This document shows positions 10,990 to 23,378 of a stretch of DNA of 64,000 nucleotides, in pieces. How positions within the stretch are numbered: the stretch's first letter is position 1; each line of letters opens with the position of its first letter. The translations under genes were made by a program, and so were the position numbers. The notes beneath the pieces are model-generated. The model was not told where the DNA came from, did no database searches, and worked only from the letters and a program-made list of their open reading frames with translations. This stretch comes from Lotus japonicus (lineage: Eukaryota > Streptophyta > Magnoliopsida > Fabales > Fabaceae). Location of the stretch: contig NC_080044.1 of NCBI RefSeq assembly GCF_012489685.1, positions 46,500,964-46,564,963 of the forward strand, given 5' to 3'.

Positions 10990-13900
10990 ATGGCAGCGGC
11001 AGCGACGGCAACGCCGTTAAGTCTTCCAATCATAGACCTCTCTTCACCTGATCGTATTTCCACAGCCAATTCCATTCGCCAGGTTTTCAATTCATAGTTT
11101 CATACCTTTTTTTTTTCTCTTAGTTCTCTGCTTATTTGTGTGTGTGTGACACTTTAATATATCGTACCAATTGAATTGATCATATAGGCTTGCATTGAGC
11201 ATGGTTTCTTTTACATTGTGAACCACGGTTTGGACAACGAGTTTGTGAGGGAAGTGTTTGATCACAGTGCCAAGTTCTTCTCACTTCCACTCCAACACAA
11301 AATGAACTTAGCTCGCAAAGAATACAGAGGTTATTCTCCTCTCTATGCCGAGAAGCTTGATCCTACTTCTCTCTCCAAAGGTATGTTATATATATTCCTC
11401 TTTTTTCTTTCTTAGTTTCAGAAATTGTTTTGGCTGAAATATCTAAAGCCAATGTATAATCAAAAATGAAAAATGAGCTTAACTTGATCATTCCTTAAAA
11501 CCAGGTGATCCTAAAGAGAGCTATTACGTTGGTCCTTTAGCGGATACCGCAAGTTTGAATCAATGGCCTTCTGAGGGTATGGCTTTAATTTCCTTTGTGG
11601 GTGTGTATGCACACTAATTAATTTGCGCGCTTGGTTCGTTTTTACTTGAGCTTAACTTGAGATGTTTTCTGGCAAGGACACTGCAGAATTACTGCCAAAT
11701 TGGAGACCTACAATGGAATCCTTATATTGGAAAGAACTGTAAGTTTTATGAGCCCTCAATTTTATTTTTCTATATGTAATAAAATATATACTATGCGTTG
11801 TTAGTTCTTACATATTGTCTTCGCCCTTGATTATGGTGCTGAATGAGCTTTTGTCCCTTGCTTCACTCCCTTGGAGCATTTCTTTCAAGCATATACCACG
11901 AGAGACAAACTCTTGTGCTGATTGGTTAGCCTCCTTCGGGTTACGTACGCAGTGTACTCTTAGGATTTGGGCTATTCCTCTTTAGAGTTTTGTTATGCTT
12001 ATCTCGGATAATCTGTCTTGTGCTCCCTCTGGGTAGTGTTTGTTATTTTAATTTCCTTTTGTACCAAGAAAAAATAGTGGCAAATATAAGTTACAACACC
12101 TGCTGTTCTTTTATGCTTTTACTTTTGTTTTGTTCAATATCGTGCCAAACTACATTATTTACAGAAGAGTTGTTTCCTCTGTAAATTTCACAAATCAACG
12201 GGACAGGAAGGTTTCGCTGCCTGTGTACTTATGAAAACTTTATCCATGCATCTTTTTGTTGTGCCTAAGGGTGCTTGTGTGTTCTATATTCTGAAGTAGA
12301 GGTACTTTTCGTTTGTTCTCTCTTGTGAATATTCTTCTAATCTGCCACAGGGGAGCAGGAAAAGAGCTTCTGTCTCTAATTGCCCTGTCATTGAATCTGG
12401 ATGAAGATTACTTTGAGAAGATAGGTGCCATAAGAAAACCATCAGCTTTTCTTCGCCTTCTGCACTATCCAGGTTTATTAGCATTCTTATGCCTTTAAGG
12501 ACCTTGTTTAAGCAAACAATGCCAAACCAGTAAATTTATGCTATGCATGTTAACAATCTTCAAATATTGTCTTCCTTGGCTCGTAGCTGATTTTTTATAT
12601 TTTATTTATTGTAATTTCCTGTTCAATCTGCATGCTAGAAAAGGGAACTTATTGTCTTTAATTTCAAGTATTAATTTTTATGCTTGAACTATACCATACA
12701 TGACTTGGTTCATTAGATCAGAGAAACTGATGTTTTATTTATACAACTTTGATCTCTAGAGTACAAATATTCATAGATTTTTTTTTGAAAGCTAAATATT
12801 TATTCAATAGAGTATTCATAGATACAAGGTACGGTGGAAAAGAGGGAATAGATTTCTAAAAAGTAAAAGGATTGTCCTAAATCTAACCGATGAAATGACA
12901 GTCAATTTGAATAAGCTTAGTTAGTTCAGGAAAGGCTAGATGGGGGGCAATATGCAAGGTCACTTGATTATCACAAATGAGATTCGTAGAACTTACTTTA
13001 CAAAACAGATTCATGGAGAAGCTGTTTCAAGCATACATGTGGTGAGACTGAGAATCATCGCTCTATATAATGCCATTGTACTAGACTTGGCAACAACATT
13101 CTATTTCTTTATTATGAAATAAGATTAAATCCAATGAGAACACAATAGCTTGTAGTCAAACATCTTCACTTAGGTAACTTACCTGGTCAGCATATGTGTA
13201 TCCAACAGTATCTGAGTGGTATCTATCTGCACATACTAAACCCTTTCCAAGATATACTTAAAATTCTCACATCACCCCATAACATTCACATGGAGAGTTA
13301 AGAAATTGGTTGACCACACTAATCGTAAATGAAATGTTTGACCGGGTCATGACTTCCCAACTAATCTTTGATACCTCCCAGGACTTGGATAAGGCTCCCC
13401 CCTGGTTTTGAAGAAGTGGAACATTTGGGCCCATATTTGCATCAACTAGCTTGTAGTCCAACATCCCGGTTTCTTCCAAAATATCCAAGATGTATTTTCT
13501 CTATGATACAATAATACCTCTTTTGGACTGAGTTAACTCATTTCTAAGTACCGCATCCAGCAAAGTTCTTAGTCTGAAAGGATTAGCTAGGTGCTGTTTG
13601 AGCTTCCCCATACCATCCTGATATTTACCAGTAATAAAATTCCCATCTACATAGGTTAGGAGAAGATAGTTTGTAGAATACTAAGTGATCTACCTGACTG
13701 CCTCCCTCCCAATCATGTCAAACTGTTGAGGAACTGTAGAAAATGTCCTAAGTCCTAACTATGTTGGAGGAGACAACTTAAGGCTATATAGAGCTTTATG
13801 AAGGTGGCATACATAACCATAAGACTACCCCTGAACAATAAACCCATGTCGTTCCTCCATATAAATCTCCTCTAGCAGATCATCATGCAGAAAGACATTC

Positions 13901-15181
13901 TTAATGGCCAACTGGTATAAAGGCATGTAGAAAGTGATGAAGAGAGAAAAAGAAAACTGAATTGTATTCATTGACTTTCTTAAAAAGATACAAAGCTATA
14001 TGTATTTATATCTGAATTGATATTAACAAACTCTAACAATTATTACAGTTTTATTCTAACTAACCTTTCCTAATCAACAGGTTTGGCAGCTGTGCATAAC
14101 AAACAAAAGCAGAATAATGACAACTATAACAAGAAAACATGGAAAGAGTAAAATAAATGCATATACACGCCTATCTTGTACTCAAATATTTCTCCTCTCA
14201 AGCTCAAGATGAGTGTGAAAGTAATCTAGAGTCACCCACCTTGAGCTTGGATCAAAGAGTATGAAATTTTAATGTAGGAAGAGGCTTTGTCAAGGCATCA
14301 ACTAATTGCTGAATGCTTAATTATCGATTGAGAACCTTTTCTATGACAAAAAATAAGTCGAACTCAAGATGCTTTGTCCGAGCATGAAGAACCGGATTGT
14401 GAGTAAGGGAGAAAGCACTTTAGCTGTCACAAAATAAGAGAAGATCAGAACTCTCCAGTCATCACTTTTAGTTTTTGTTATAAGGTTTGACCCATAACAT
14501 GTTAGCTGTAAGCTGAGCTAGGCTGCGATACCCAGATTCATAGCTGCTGCGAGTAACTATTAATTGCTTGGGAGACCATTATGTAATTAAATTGGGTCCA
14601 GGAAAATACAGGCTCTGAAGTAGACCTTCTATCATTTAACACTAGCTAAGAATTACTCTCTTACCCAACTAATACTGGCTCTCAGCCCCCTGATTAACAG
14701 GTCGAGGCCCATTAATTCTTGCTACCATATTCCTTCTACGACTCCTTGTTAATAGGTGGTCTAACTGTAATTCTATCATATATTGGTTCAAGTTACAATG
14801 GTAATGAGGGAAAAAATCATCATAAATATTGGAAATATGATTATAATACCCTGAGTTTAAGTAGACCTCTTATATTAGTGATGTACATAATATCATATCA
14901 AATCACATATAATTAGATTGCACATAATCTCAACAGTGACAGTAGTCCAAATGCCAAATATAAATACAAAATGCAATATATTTAATGAATTATATTTGTA
15001 TGGTATACTAATAATGTGTCTGTTTATTTTTGCACACACTCTTTTGTAGTTGCTCAGTTGTAGCTAGACTTGAGTTAAAAAACTAATTCTAATAGCATTC
15101 TATGAAGCACGGACTCGGACACGGACACGGGCGGGAACGCCGACACGGCAAAACTCCAAAAAATAGGATACGGGGACACGG

Positions 15182-15242
<61 letters not shown>

Positions 15243-18200
15243 AAAGCAACATGAAAATTTGTTCGCAAAATTAAGAGAACATTAGACAAGTAAAGGTTTA
15301 TATATAACTTTCCCGAAGTATCAAGAACATGTATTGATAAAGGGGAGCCTTGGGAACAAAGTTTTTCCTAGTAATCTAATAACCAACAAGGAGCAAAGGA
15401 AAATAAAAACACAAAAAAGGAATTAACAAATCTAAAACAGTAGCAGTAAAACACAGACCAAGAAAAGCAAGGAAGAAGCACCAAGGAGCTTCAAAACACA
15501 AAGAGTATGTGCTTCAAACATTCTCAAAGTTAAAACACAAGTTAATGTCATTACAATTAAAAACTTAAAACTTCAATCTTATGTCAATGAGCTTCACCAA
15601 AAAGAAGGAAGATGAAAGGCTCACACTAAAGAGAAGACCACAAAGAAGCACGTCGATGGAGAGAGGACGATCGCCGCCGTCGTTGGCTGAGGAAGAACAA
15701 CCGCCGCCGTCGCTGGCGGAGGAAGAAGATGAAACTGTCGTTCGTTTGCAGAAGAAGATGAAGCGTAAACGTGAACTTTGTACGTTCTGTTTGTGTGTGT
15801 TATGAGCTTTTGATAGGGTTTAATTGATTTTTAATTAGATAAAGTTTGTTTTTTTTTGTATAAAGATAAAGTTTGTTTGACTTTTAATTTATTTATTTTT
15901 AAATCAAAAAATAATAAAAAAATGACACAAGTGTCCTATATATGTGTCCAGCCATAAAGGTGTGTTGGCTCATTCTACAAGCCGTGTCTCAGCCGTGTCC
16001 GAGCCGAGAAAAAATAATTTAATATTCAGACATGTCGCAGACGTGTCCGACACGTGTCGGTCACGTGTCCGTGTCTTCCGCGTGTCCGACACGCGGACAC
16101 GCCTCTGTTCTCACGTGTCCGTGTTTCCTAGATAGCATTTGAAGTTGTGTTTTATATTATATTCTGAAGTTCTTTCTATTGTTCTATTAGCATGGATAAG
16201 TTTTTGAAACCAATTATCCTATGTAACCCTTGGCAGTTGATAATAATTAATAAGTCTTCCAATTATATTAGGTGAAATGGGATCTGGTGAAGAGATATGT
16301 GGTGCCTCTGCTCATTCAGATTATGGCATGATCACTCTCCTAGTGACTGACGGTGTTCCAGGACTACAGGTCCTCTCTAACTCCCTTATTTATAATATTT
16401 CCCCTCTCTAACTAACTAACTAACTAACTGGCTATTTAACTAACCAAGAAAGGGGTTACCTATTATCTTCGCTTTGTATACTTTCTGTTCTAATGTTTAG
16501 GTTGCAAGTCCTATTAGAGAAAGAAAATGGAGTTGAACTTCTTACAAGCTGGGACTCAATCTCCCGTTTATCTGCACTCTGGTTGCGAACCAGAATAGGA
16601 CTAAAAACGAAAGATAGGAAAGTAGGAAACAATCCCTGGAATGGATACTCTTGACCCATATGAGAGTCACCTCTCCCTAGCCTTTCCTCAAATACTTCTC
16701 TGCCCCTCATTCTCTCTCTCCTCTTCCTTTAACAGTATCATTCTTCCCCTTTTTACACATGCATCTTGAATCTTCCTCTTTACACTTACCCTTTGTTTAT
16801 ATGGCATGCTCCTTAGGGCATAAATCCCCTACTCTTCTTATTCCTCCTTTAATACACCCTTACTTGAAGCTTTCTCTCCTCTATATATTAGGACAATATC
16901 ATATTGGCGTGTAAGTTTTTTTTAAGTTTTGTACTATTTATATAATCAATGACTTCTTCATATTCTCAAAGATCTGCAAGGATAAGTTCAAACAACCTCA
17001 AGTCTGGGAGGATGTGGCTCATGTGGAAGGGTGAGTTCATGATTAGGGAATTTATAAATGATATATCTCTATTTTTTTCTAGTTCAATCTCAACTGAGTT
17101 ATATTATCTACAGATTCTACATGATAGAGTCATTAACAGTTTCACAGTTTATATTCTTTTCCTTCCGAATGATAGTTGTTTCCAATTTGCTGCAGGGCAC
17201 TAATTGTGAATATTGGGGACTTAATGGAGAGGTGGACAAATTGTATATACCGGTAAAATCCATCATCCAACAACTTCAGAGCTATTTGTTTTGTTTATTT
17301 TACTAATAGGAGATGTTCAAGAAATTTTCCAATACAGTGGATTATTTGAATATTTAAGCAAGGTCTTAGTGTACTGGTATATATAATTCTGAGTTTCTGT
17401 CATTATTCTTGCAGGTCAACACTTCACAGGGTTATGCCAACGGGAAAAGAACGCTATTCTGTAATTATTAGTAACATCCTTATTTTATTTTTTTATTCTG
17501 TTTCCATTTTATTCCTAAATGATAGCTTATGATGAGTGCTTGACTATTTATTTCAACGGTAGGGGAAAATGGATTGAATTCATACTTTTCTATTTTTCTT
17601 CAATCCAACCAAAAAAGGTGATCATAACTGTTATGTGACATGTGGGTAAATTAGAATACTCATTGTTGGACTTGGAAATTAAAGATGTGATCTGACAAAC
17701 TTTATTGGTCGAGTGGGTTGTTCTACATGTAAAAATACACTGATAAATGATAGGGTAAAAATGGTTGACACTCCAAATCCACCCTCACCCTGGGAGAAAT
17801 ATGAAGAGAAGATAGAGAAATGATATGAAGGGTAATGTGTTAGGACAAGAGAGAGATAGCAAGAGAAAATTGTTGGAAATGGAATGGAAGAGAAAGAGAC
17901 GTGTGAATATATCCAAACTCAAATAGAGGATGTGCCCTCCACACTCCAGCACACATAGTACACTCCAATTTTTTTTAATTATAGTGCTAGATGACATCAC
18001 ATCTAGATAAAAAGCTTCTGTCTCTGTCATCTACATTGCCACAACAAGATTTTAGCATGGGTGTTACTTAACAAGTTAGTAAAGGGTTGGATTTGCTTTA
18101 TTCACAGTAAATGTTGCATCAGAACTCAGAAGTTGATTATATCTTTTTAGAGGGTTTTAAGGTTCAAGTTTTATAGAAAGGAAATTTTCTGATGCCATGG

Positions 18201-19147
18201 ATGGTGAGAATGCTCTTTCCACCTACAAACTTGGCTTCTTTAATTGCATTTTGAATAAAGAAAACTATGAGGTCTTCTAGTTTTTTTTTTTTTTTGCATT
18301 ATTTGCTTATGCAATTTCAGTGAAATGTGAATTATGTTCTGCAATTTCCCAGGTAGCGTTCTTCTTGGACCCGCCCTCAGAGTGTCTAGTTGAGTGCTTT
18401 GAAAGTTGCTGCAGTGAATCTTCTCCCCCCAGGTAAAAAATAATCATTATCCAATTAAGATCTAAGCAAAGAGTTCTAGCACCCAAAAAAAAAAAGATTA
18501 GAGTTCAATTTTGGTAGAAACCTTTTCTTGATCAAGGGACTTTATGTTATCTAACAGGTATTATAATTTACACCAAATTAAAGATTAAACTACATTTTGG
18601 TCGCTGAAAGATATCAAAACCGGTCATTTTAGTCCCTAAAACTTGGAAGTTGCATTTTTCATCCCTGAAAGATTAAGAAAACGATAAAATTAGTCATTTT
18701 CAGAGACTATTGCTTTTGTAAAAGAATTACATTAATCTATCTTTTTCATCTTTGAGAGAGGGATATAAGTGAAATCTTTTATCAATCAAATTAATGGTTT
18801 ACTCTTAAATTAAGTCTAAACTTTTTTGCACCGAAAGTGGATAAAAAATAAAGGCCCAAAGAAAAGGTGGCGTATTGATCTACGTAGACAAACAACATAC
18901 AAATATGTCAAAGTCTCAAAGATTATGAACCCCTTTTCCCCTGTGGTCACTGATGGAGGTCTTTATTGAAAGCTATATATGAATATGAATACATTTCCTG
19001 AATTTAACTTTTACACGCAAGATGACATAACTTTTGTCAATGTTGTCTCTATGCAGGTTCCCTCCAATACGTAGTGGGGACTACTTGAATGAACGGTTCA
19101 GGCTCACATATGGTTCTGAAAGAGATCTAAAATGCTCATCCAGTTAA
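10990..19147 (+). CDS. 2-oxoglutarate/Fe(II)-dependent dioxygenase (DOXC type), 11 exons
   Basis: Exons read 10990-11082, 11188-11380, 11505-11576, 11687-11738, 12351-12472, 16272-16369, 16972-17030, 17196-17252, 17415-17460, 18353-18432 and 19057-19147. They give 963 nt and 320 aa, all GT-AG and in phase. The N-terminal dioxygenase domain begins LPIIDLSS and includes the GFFYIVNHG motif. The catalytic domain has HSD (H192, D194) and H253 (STLHRV) as iron ligands, and R262-Y-S264 to bind 2-oxoglutarate. Such soluble enzymes hydroxylate or desaturate small molecules using O2 and 2-oxoglutarate. From memory it resembles the Arabidopsis At3g50210/At3g49630 group, whose substrate I cannot state. 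The length is normal, no lesions are seen and the ATG matches the family start. Introns 4 and 5 contain retroelement fragments. Confidence 0.93.
11780..12072 (+). mobile_element. 3' end of a LINE (RNase H tail) in intron 4 of the dioxygenase
   Basis: A clean frame at about 11841-11985 contains WSISFKHIPRETNSCADWLA, which matches the last helix of the RNase H domain common in plant LINEs. A stop, a short untranslated part and a gtaccaagaaaaa-type tail near 12060-12072 follow. It is 5'-truncated, as LINE copies usually are, and lies in the same sense as the host gene. Confidence 0.7.
13120..13920 (-). pseudogene. Ty1/copia reverse transcriptase fragment in intron 5
   Basis: On the minus strand, broken frames read like the copia reverse transcriptase. 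They include HDDLLEEIYMEERHGFIVQG (about 13840-13885) and later DILEETGMLDYKLVDANMGP with a VVNQFLNSP motif (13267-13488). Several stops and frameshifts interrupt it, and it is antisense to the dioxygenase gene. No LTRs could be paired with it. Confidence 0.75.
14200..14450 (-). pseudogene. Ty1/copia RNase H fragment in intron 5
   Basis: On the minus strand the sequence reads DLLLFCDSKSAFSLTHNPV, then ARTKHLEFDLFF, then LVDALTKPLPT, the end of a copia RNase H. It lies upstream, in minus-strand sense, of the reverse transcriptase fragment at 13.1-13.9 kb. That is the wrong order for one element, so two copia insertions or a rearrangement are implied. The AT-rich 13930-14200 in between may be LTR-derived. 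Confidence 0.65.
15101..16132. mobile_element. hAT-like non-autonomous element in intron 5
   Basis: The flanks tagcattc (15093-15100) and tagcattt (16133-16140) match at 7 of 8 bases, as expected for an 8-bp hAT duplication. The outer ends are loosely inverted: tatgaagcacgga at the left against tctaggaaacacgga at the right, reverse-complemented. Both ends are rich in short cggacacgg and cacgtgtccg words. The middle holds a long (AT)n tract and a short open frame at 15581-15805 (lysine- and glutamate-rich) with no known domain. No transposase is present. Confidence 0.6.
15187..15236. repeat. (AT)n microsatellite
   Basis: About 50 bases of uninterrupted alternating A and T, inside the hAT-like element. 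Length polymorphism between accessions is to be expected. Confidence 0.95.
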
Positions 19148-20702
19148 GGAACACGTGAGCTGCAAACAAAAAATATGAAAAACATGTGGAGTGCAAAGGT
19201 TAATCAGAAAACCTTTGCTTCAATTTAATTTAATTTGTAAAGAGTGCTCTATGACTGGTTGTGTATGCATGTGGTTTTTGCCACATGAGATAGAGTGATC
19301 GAGTCTATTATTGATGTTTTTTGGTGTTGATATTGTTGTTAGTAGAAAACATACTGTTTATGCTTGCAACCAGGGTGACAAGTAATTAGTACTATTGCAC
19401 ATAGCATAACTTTTTAGGGTAAAACTCGGTTTTGTTCCTTGAAAATGATAGCTTTAATCTAGTTCCACAGGGTTCAGTTTATTCTTAAAAAATTGAAATT
19501 GTGGGTATTTTTTGAGTGATCACAAGGTTGAATTTAAAAATTGATTTGCAGGCTTAAATTTCATAACATGTCAATTATGCAAAAAGGGTCCACCCTTCAA
19601 GTTCTTTTAATCCAAGGGCCCATGTTAACGATAACTTGACCTTGAAACTCATCTGTTTAACAATTAGTCGTGACCTTGCTCAGTTATGAGAAACAGCGTC
19701 GTTGCTATGGTGAGTACTGAGTATGGCTTCCGTGGAATAGAAGAAAAAGAAAACGATGGACACTACATATGCGTCTAATTTTGGTGCTTGTTGTGGTACC
19801 TTGAGTCAATTCAAGGCGTGGTACCTAAAATAAGTTAAATTAGTTGTAAAAACTAATATATCGGTTAAAAGTTTGATTTTATTATGTCATAGTAATGTAG
19901 TATTCCATTGCCAGGGATGTGAAATTTATTTGTTGTGTTTTTTTAACCTTTGTTCTTCCGTCAAATATGGTCATGTGACGCGCATCACCATCATCATCAT
20001 TTGTCTTCACTACTCATTCATTTTTCATCAAAAAATGAATTATATGAAATGGAGTTAATTGAAAAGTAAAATAAAATTTGAGAAAATGTAAAATTTACGT
20101 TGAACAACATAGTAATAATCTATCAAATAACTTAATGTGGGTATCACACCCAAAAAAAATTTATGAGTACCACATAACTTGCCCTAATTAATTTTTTCCC
20201 TATTCCACAAATGGTATTTATTGCATACAAATTTTATTACATTTTTAAAACATAAATTTATAATTATATACAATTAATATTAATTAAAAGCTTGTTCAAG
20301 AAAAATATTAATTAAAAGCAACATCAACTTTCAAAATTAATTTGACTATTATATAAATTATTGAGAGTAAGGGATGCATTAATTTTTAGTTTTTTCCACT
20401 GATAAATTGCAGTAGTTATATTATAAATCAAGCTCAAAACTATTAAAGAAAATGAATTGTATATTTATATTGTTTACTAGTAGTAACATAAAGTTCTGAT
20501 CTTATACATAAAAAATATAATATAAGTAGATAAAGACATAAAAGTTATATTTATATTTGTATCCCAACTTGATGCTGAATAAAACATTTTTTATTGTTAC
20601 ATAGGAAAGTAATTTGAATCAAACATTTAAATAGTTTGATTTGAATTTGCTAAATACAACTTTTAAAAATCTAAAACTAGTTAAATATGATGGGTTCGTC
20701 CC
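19148..20702. other. 3' flank of the dioxygenase and gene-free AT-rich DNA
   Basis: This includes the probable 3' untranslated region (to about 19400) and then very AT-rich sequence. Around 19420-19500 there are phrases such as ggttttgttccttgaaaatg that recur in plant MULE-type repeats. No TIR pair could be closed and no frame resembles a protein. Confidence 0.5.
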
Positions 20703-20830
20703 CAAATGAAAGCTCAAGTGGTAAAAGTTAGGGGACGTGTGGGTTATGTGGGGGGAAGTCTAGGGATCAATCCCCAGAGGGTGCAATTTGTCATTCCGAT
20801 GTACCAAAAAACAAATAATGGATTCAAATT
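20703..20830 (+). mobile_element. SINE-like element, diverged
   Basis: A box-A-like agctcaagtggtaaaag at about 20710, then gttaggggacgtg, then a degenerate box B (gggatcaatccc) about 45 nt downstream. The same order and wording occur at 24150 with a better box B, so the two are copies of one tRNA-derived SINE family. Confidence 0.6.
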
Positions 20831-20984
20831 TATCTTACTCTAAATTTGAATTCAATTTATTTTCCTTCAATGGTGGATTTTATGGTAGCAAAGGGGGTTA
20901 TGGAGGTCTGGTCCACACCACCTACAGGCATTTGTTCTCTTTTGTTGGCTAATGCAATGGGTACGTTTCTGAGGCTGTAGTTTT

Positions 20985-21420
20985 TGTTTCTTTTTCATTG
21001 TCTACAAAAAAAGGGTGAGTCCACTGCAGTAATTCAGGCGCTGATTTATGTTGTTTAGGAAGCAAGGAACCGTGCAATTTTTTAGGGGAAGAGCTTGGAC
21101 AACATCGCAGTGGCCCGCCAGCAACACTTATGGCAATGAGGACTGGGCCCGTTCTTCACTCCGTGTGGCAGCGACCGGAGAAAGGTGTCATCAAAATTAA
21201 CTTTGATGCGTCAGCGGCATGGGGATGGTGGCACAAAATTGGAGATGGGAGGTTATCAGTTATGTTGTTTAGCCTTGTCCTTTCACCTCTGTTGGCGGAA
21301 GTGTCTAGCTTGTGATGAGCCATGTTGTTGGCGGTGAAGTTTGGGTTTAGATCGGTTTGCTTCGAAACGGATTATCTTTAACTCTCTGAGTGGTGGAGCA
21401 TGAAATCTGTTGGCTTTTCT
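20985..21420 (+). pseudogene. LINE RNase H-domain remnant
   Basis: Frames read ALIYVV*EARNRAIF and then WQRPEKGVIKINFDAS, followed by a FGFRSVCFETD-like stretch. These are the end of the reverse transcriptase and the start of RNase H in plant LINEs. In-frame stops and frameshifts make it a dead fragment. It ends just before the LTR at 21433. Confidence 0.65.
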
Positions 21421-21432
21421 TATCTTGCTTCT

Positions 21433-22892
21433 TGATCAGGGAGAACCCTAAATCGTTGGAGAACGGAGAGGGGGCGGTGCGATCGGTTGAAAATGGGGTT
21501 GAGCAGTGATCACCGTCCTAGGAGGGGATCCTGCAAGGGGCTCCGAAGCTTAAGTTAGTTGAGAGTAAGTTGGATTGTATTTAGTGAGTATTGAGTAGTG
21601 AGTAGAATAGATACCTTGACTTCTGGAATCTTGAGGCCTTTTATACTCCTGGAGTTCTGAAGGGAGGGTCCCAGCCAGCGTAGGAACGTCATGAGTGCCT
21701 CGGGCATCTGGGTGACCCCTCGTTCTCCCACTGTTGGATCCACCTGTGGCGCCTGTCACTCTCAGAGATCCTACGGCTCAGGGTTCCTCGTAACCCACTA
21801 CCTGACCTCGAGATGTGACCTCAGCCTCCAAAGTCCAGGTAGTGGAGCCCGCGATGGGATAGTTGACTAGATCTTTCTCAAAGTGCCACGGAGCCACTTG
21901 TTCCTCGACCGCTCCATCTCGGTCGAGTGGGGGACCCGTCGTCCTCGGGTGTGGTCTCGTCCTTGGTGGACCATTATCCCAGGGTTGTGTCCGTCCTTGC
22001 TTGTGTAGTGGCGGTCGTCTCTCTCATCGATCGTGCGGAACTGCCGATCTTGCGGAGCGCTCAGATCACCCCTCGCAGGACGGGGGTCGTTTTGGGTGTT
22101 TGGACCTGGGGGGCTTCTCCTTGCCCCAGAACAGTAGTCCCCTAGTTTTGGTCCACTTTTAAAGTGGGGCAGGAACTAAACTGTTTGCTGTTGCGGTTTT
22201 TCGTCCAGTAGTTTCTTCAGGACTGAGCGAGGGTTGGTATGCCGTGGAGGGGTGTCTTATGCATGATGTTGGTTATACGGGGATATTTGTTTTTCCCCTA
22301 AGATCCAGGTTTTGGTATGTTTGTAAGTCAAATTACCGACTGCGAGTCCCCTAGTTTTGGTCCACCGGAACGGTGCAGCGAGAATTAAGGAGGTAGTCGT
22401 CCCTCCCGGGACGATGGTTAGGTTGAGTCAAATTACCAACTGCGAGTTCCCTAGTTCTAGTCCACTGGAACGGTGGAGCGAGAATTAAGGAGGTAGTCGT
22501 CCCTCCGGGGACGATGGTTAGTTGAGTCGAATTTCCGACTGCGAGTCCCCTAGTTCTGGTCCACCGGAACGGTGGAGCGAGAATTAAGGAGGTAGTTGTC
22601 CCTCCGGGACGATGGTTAGGTTGAGTCAAATTACCGACTGCGAGTCCCCTAGTTCTGGTCCACCGGAACGGTGGAGCGAGAATTAAGGAGGTAGTCGTCC
22701 CTTCAGGGACGATGGTTAGGTTGAGTCGAATTTCCGACTGCGAGTCCCCTAGTTCTGGTCCACCGGAACGGTGGAGCGAGAATTAAGGAGGTAGTTGTCC
22801 TTCCCGGGACGATGGTTACTGCTCAACCTCATTTTCAACCGATCGCGCTGCCTCCTCTTTGTTCTCCAACGATTTAGGGTTCTCCCTGATCA
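21433..22892. mobile_element. Gypsy LTR-type segment with about 75-nt inverted ends
   Basis: It begins tgatcagggagaaccc and ends gggttctccctgatca. The outer 75 nt at each side are reverse complements with about six mismatches. The right end is followed directly by a primer-binding-site-like ttggcgtcgtctgtgagga and then gag-like coding, as in a plus-oriented 5' LTR. The left half looks like an LTR on the minus strand, with a TATA-like tataaaagg (plus complement near 21643-21651) about 210 nt from its end. The simplest reading is two LTR ends of one family joined in opposite orientation; a single LTR with unusually long inverted termini is the alternative. No target duplication was found. Confidence 0.55.
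22324..22816. repeat. Five tandem copies of a roughly 99-bp unit
   Basis: Each unit contains ctgcgagtcccctagttctg, then tccaccggaacggtggagcg, then gaattaaggaggtagtcgtc. Copies start near 22339, 22440, 22539, 22638 and 22738 and differ by a few bases. The core ccaccggaacggtgg is itself a near-palindrome. A single diverged relative (cccctagttttggtccac) occurs at 22138. It lies inside the LTR-type segment. Confidence 0.9.
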
Positions 22893-23378
22893 TTGGCGTC
22901 GTCTGTGAGGAACGATGAAACTTCATCCTACCCATTGTGTCTAAAATCGTCCGCTCTCCCTCCCTCCAAGCATGGTAGAGACTCGCGCTACTTCCAGACC
23001 ACAGAACACCCCGGAAGGCCACGTCGAAACTCTTGACGAAAGCCAACAGGATCCACCAGCTCCCCCGGGACCGTTAGGGGCAACTCCGCCGACCCCGCCG
23101 CGGAATCGGGCCCCGGAACATTAGACCATGGCCCCGGGTGCCACCCTCGAGGCGGGCCTCGAGGGATGCATTCGCGCCATGGAGCAAGACCAAGTCGCGG
23201 TAGACGAACAAGAACGAAAGTACCGCTTTCAAGACTCTCAATCGGAGATCCAATTTCTCCGGGACCGAATCCGTCAGCTAGAAGACCGAGATGAAGGTTC
23301 CCAACAGCAAACTCAGAAATCCCCAGAACACTTCTATTGTTCGCGATTGTGGAACCCTTGCTTTAGCTTTTGATTATG
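22893..23378 (+). pseudogene. Primer-binding site and truncated gypsy gag N-terminus
   Basis: Right after the LTR end comes ttggcgtcgtctgtgagga, which has the form of the primer-binding sites of Tat/Athila-like gypsy elements. An ATG at 22972 opens MVETRATSRPQNTPEGHVET, a typical gag start. The frame is stopped by TAG at 23122-23124 and then continues in the same frame through a charged, coiled-coil-like stretch (FLRDRIRQLEDRDEG) to about 23325. The rest of gag and all of pol are absent, so the element is truncated. Confidence 0.65.

Noticed and set aside
22324..22816. CRISPR-like or regulatory direct repeat array
   Set aside because: Units are contiguous 99-bp tandem copies without unique spacers, inside an LTR-type segment.
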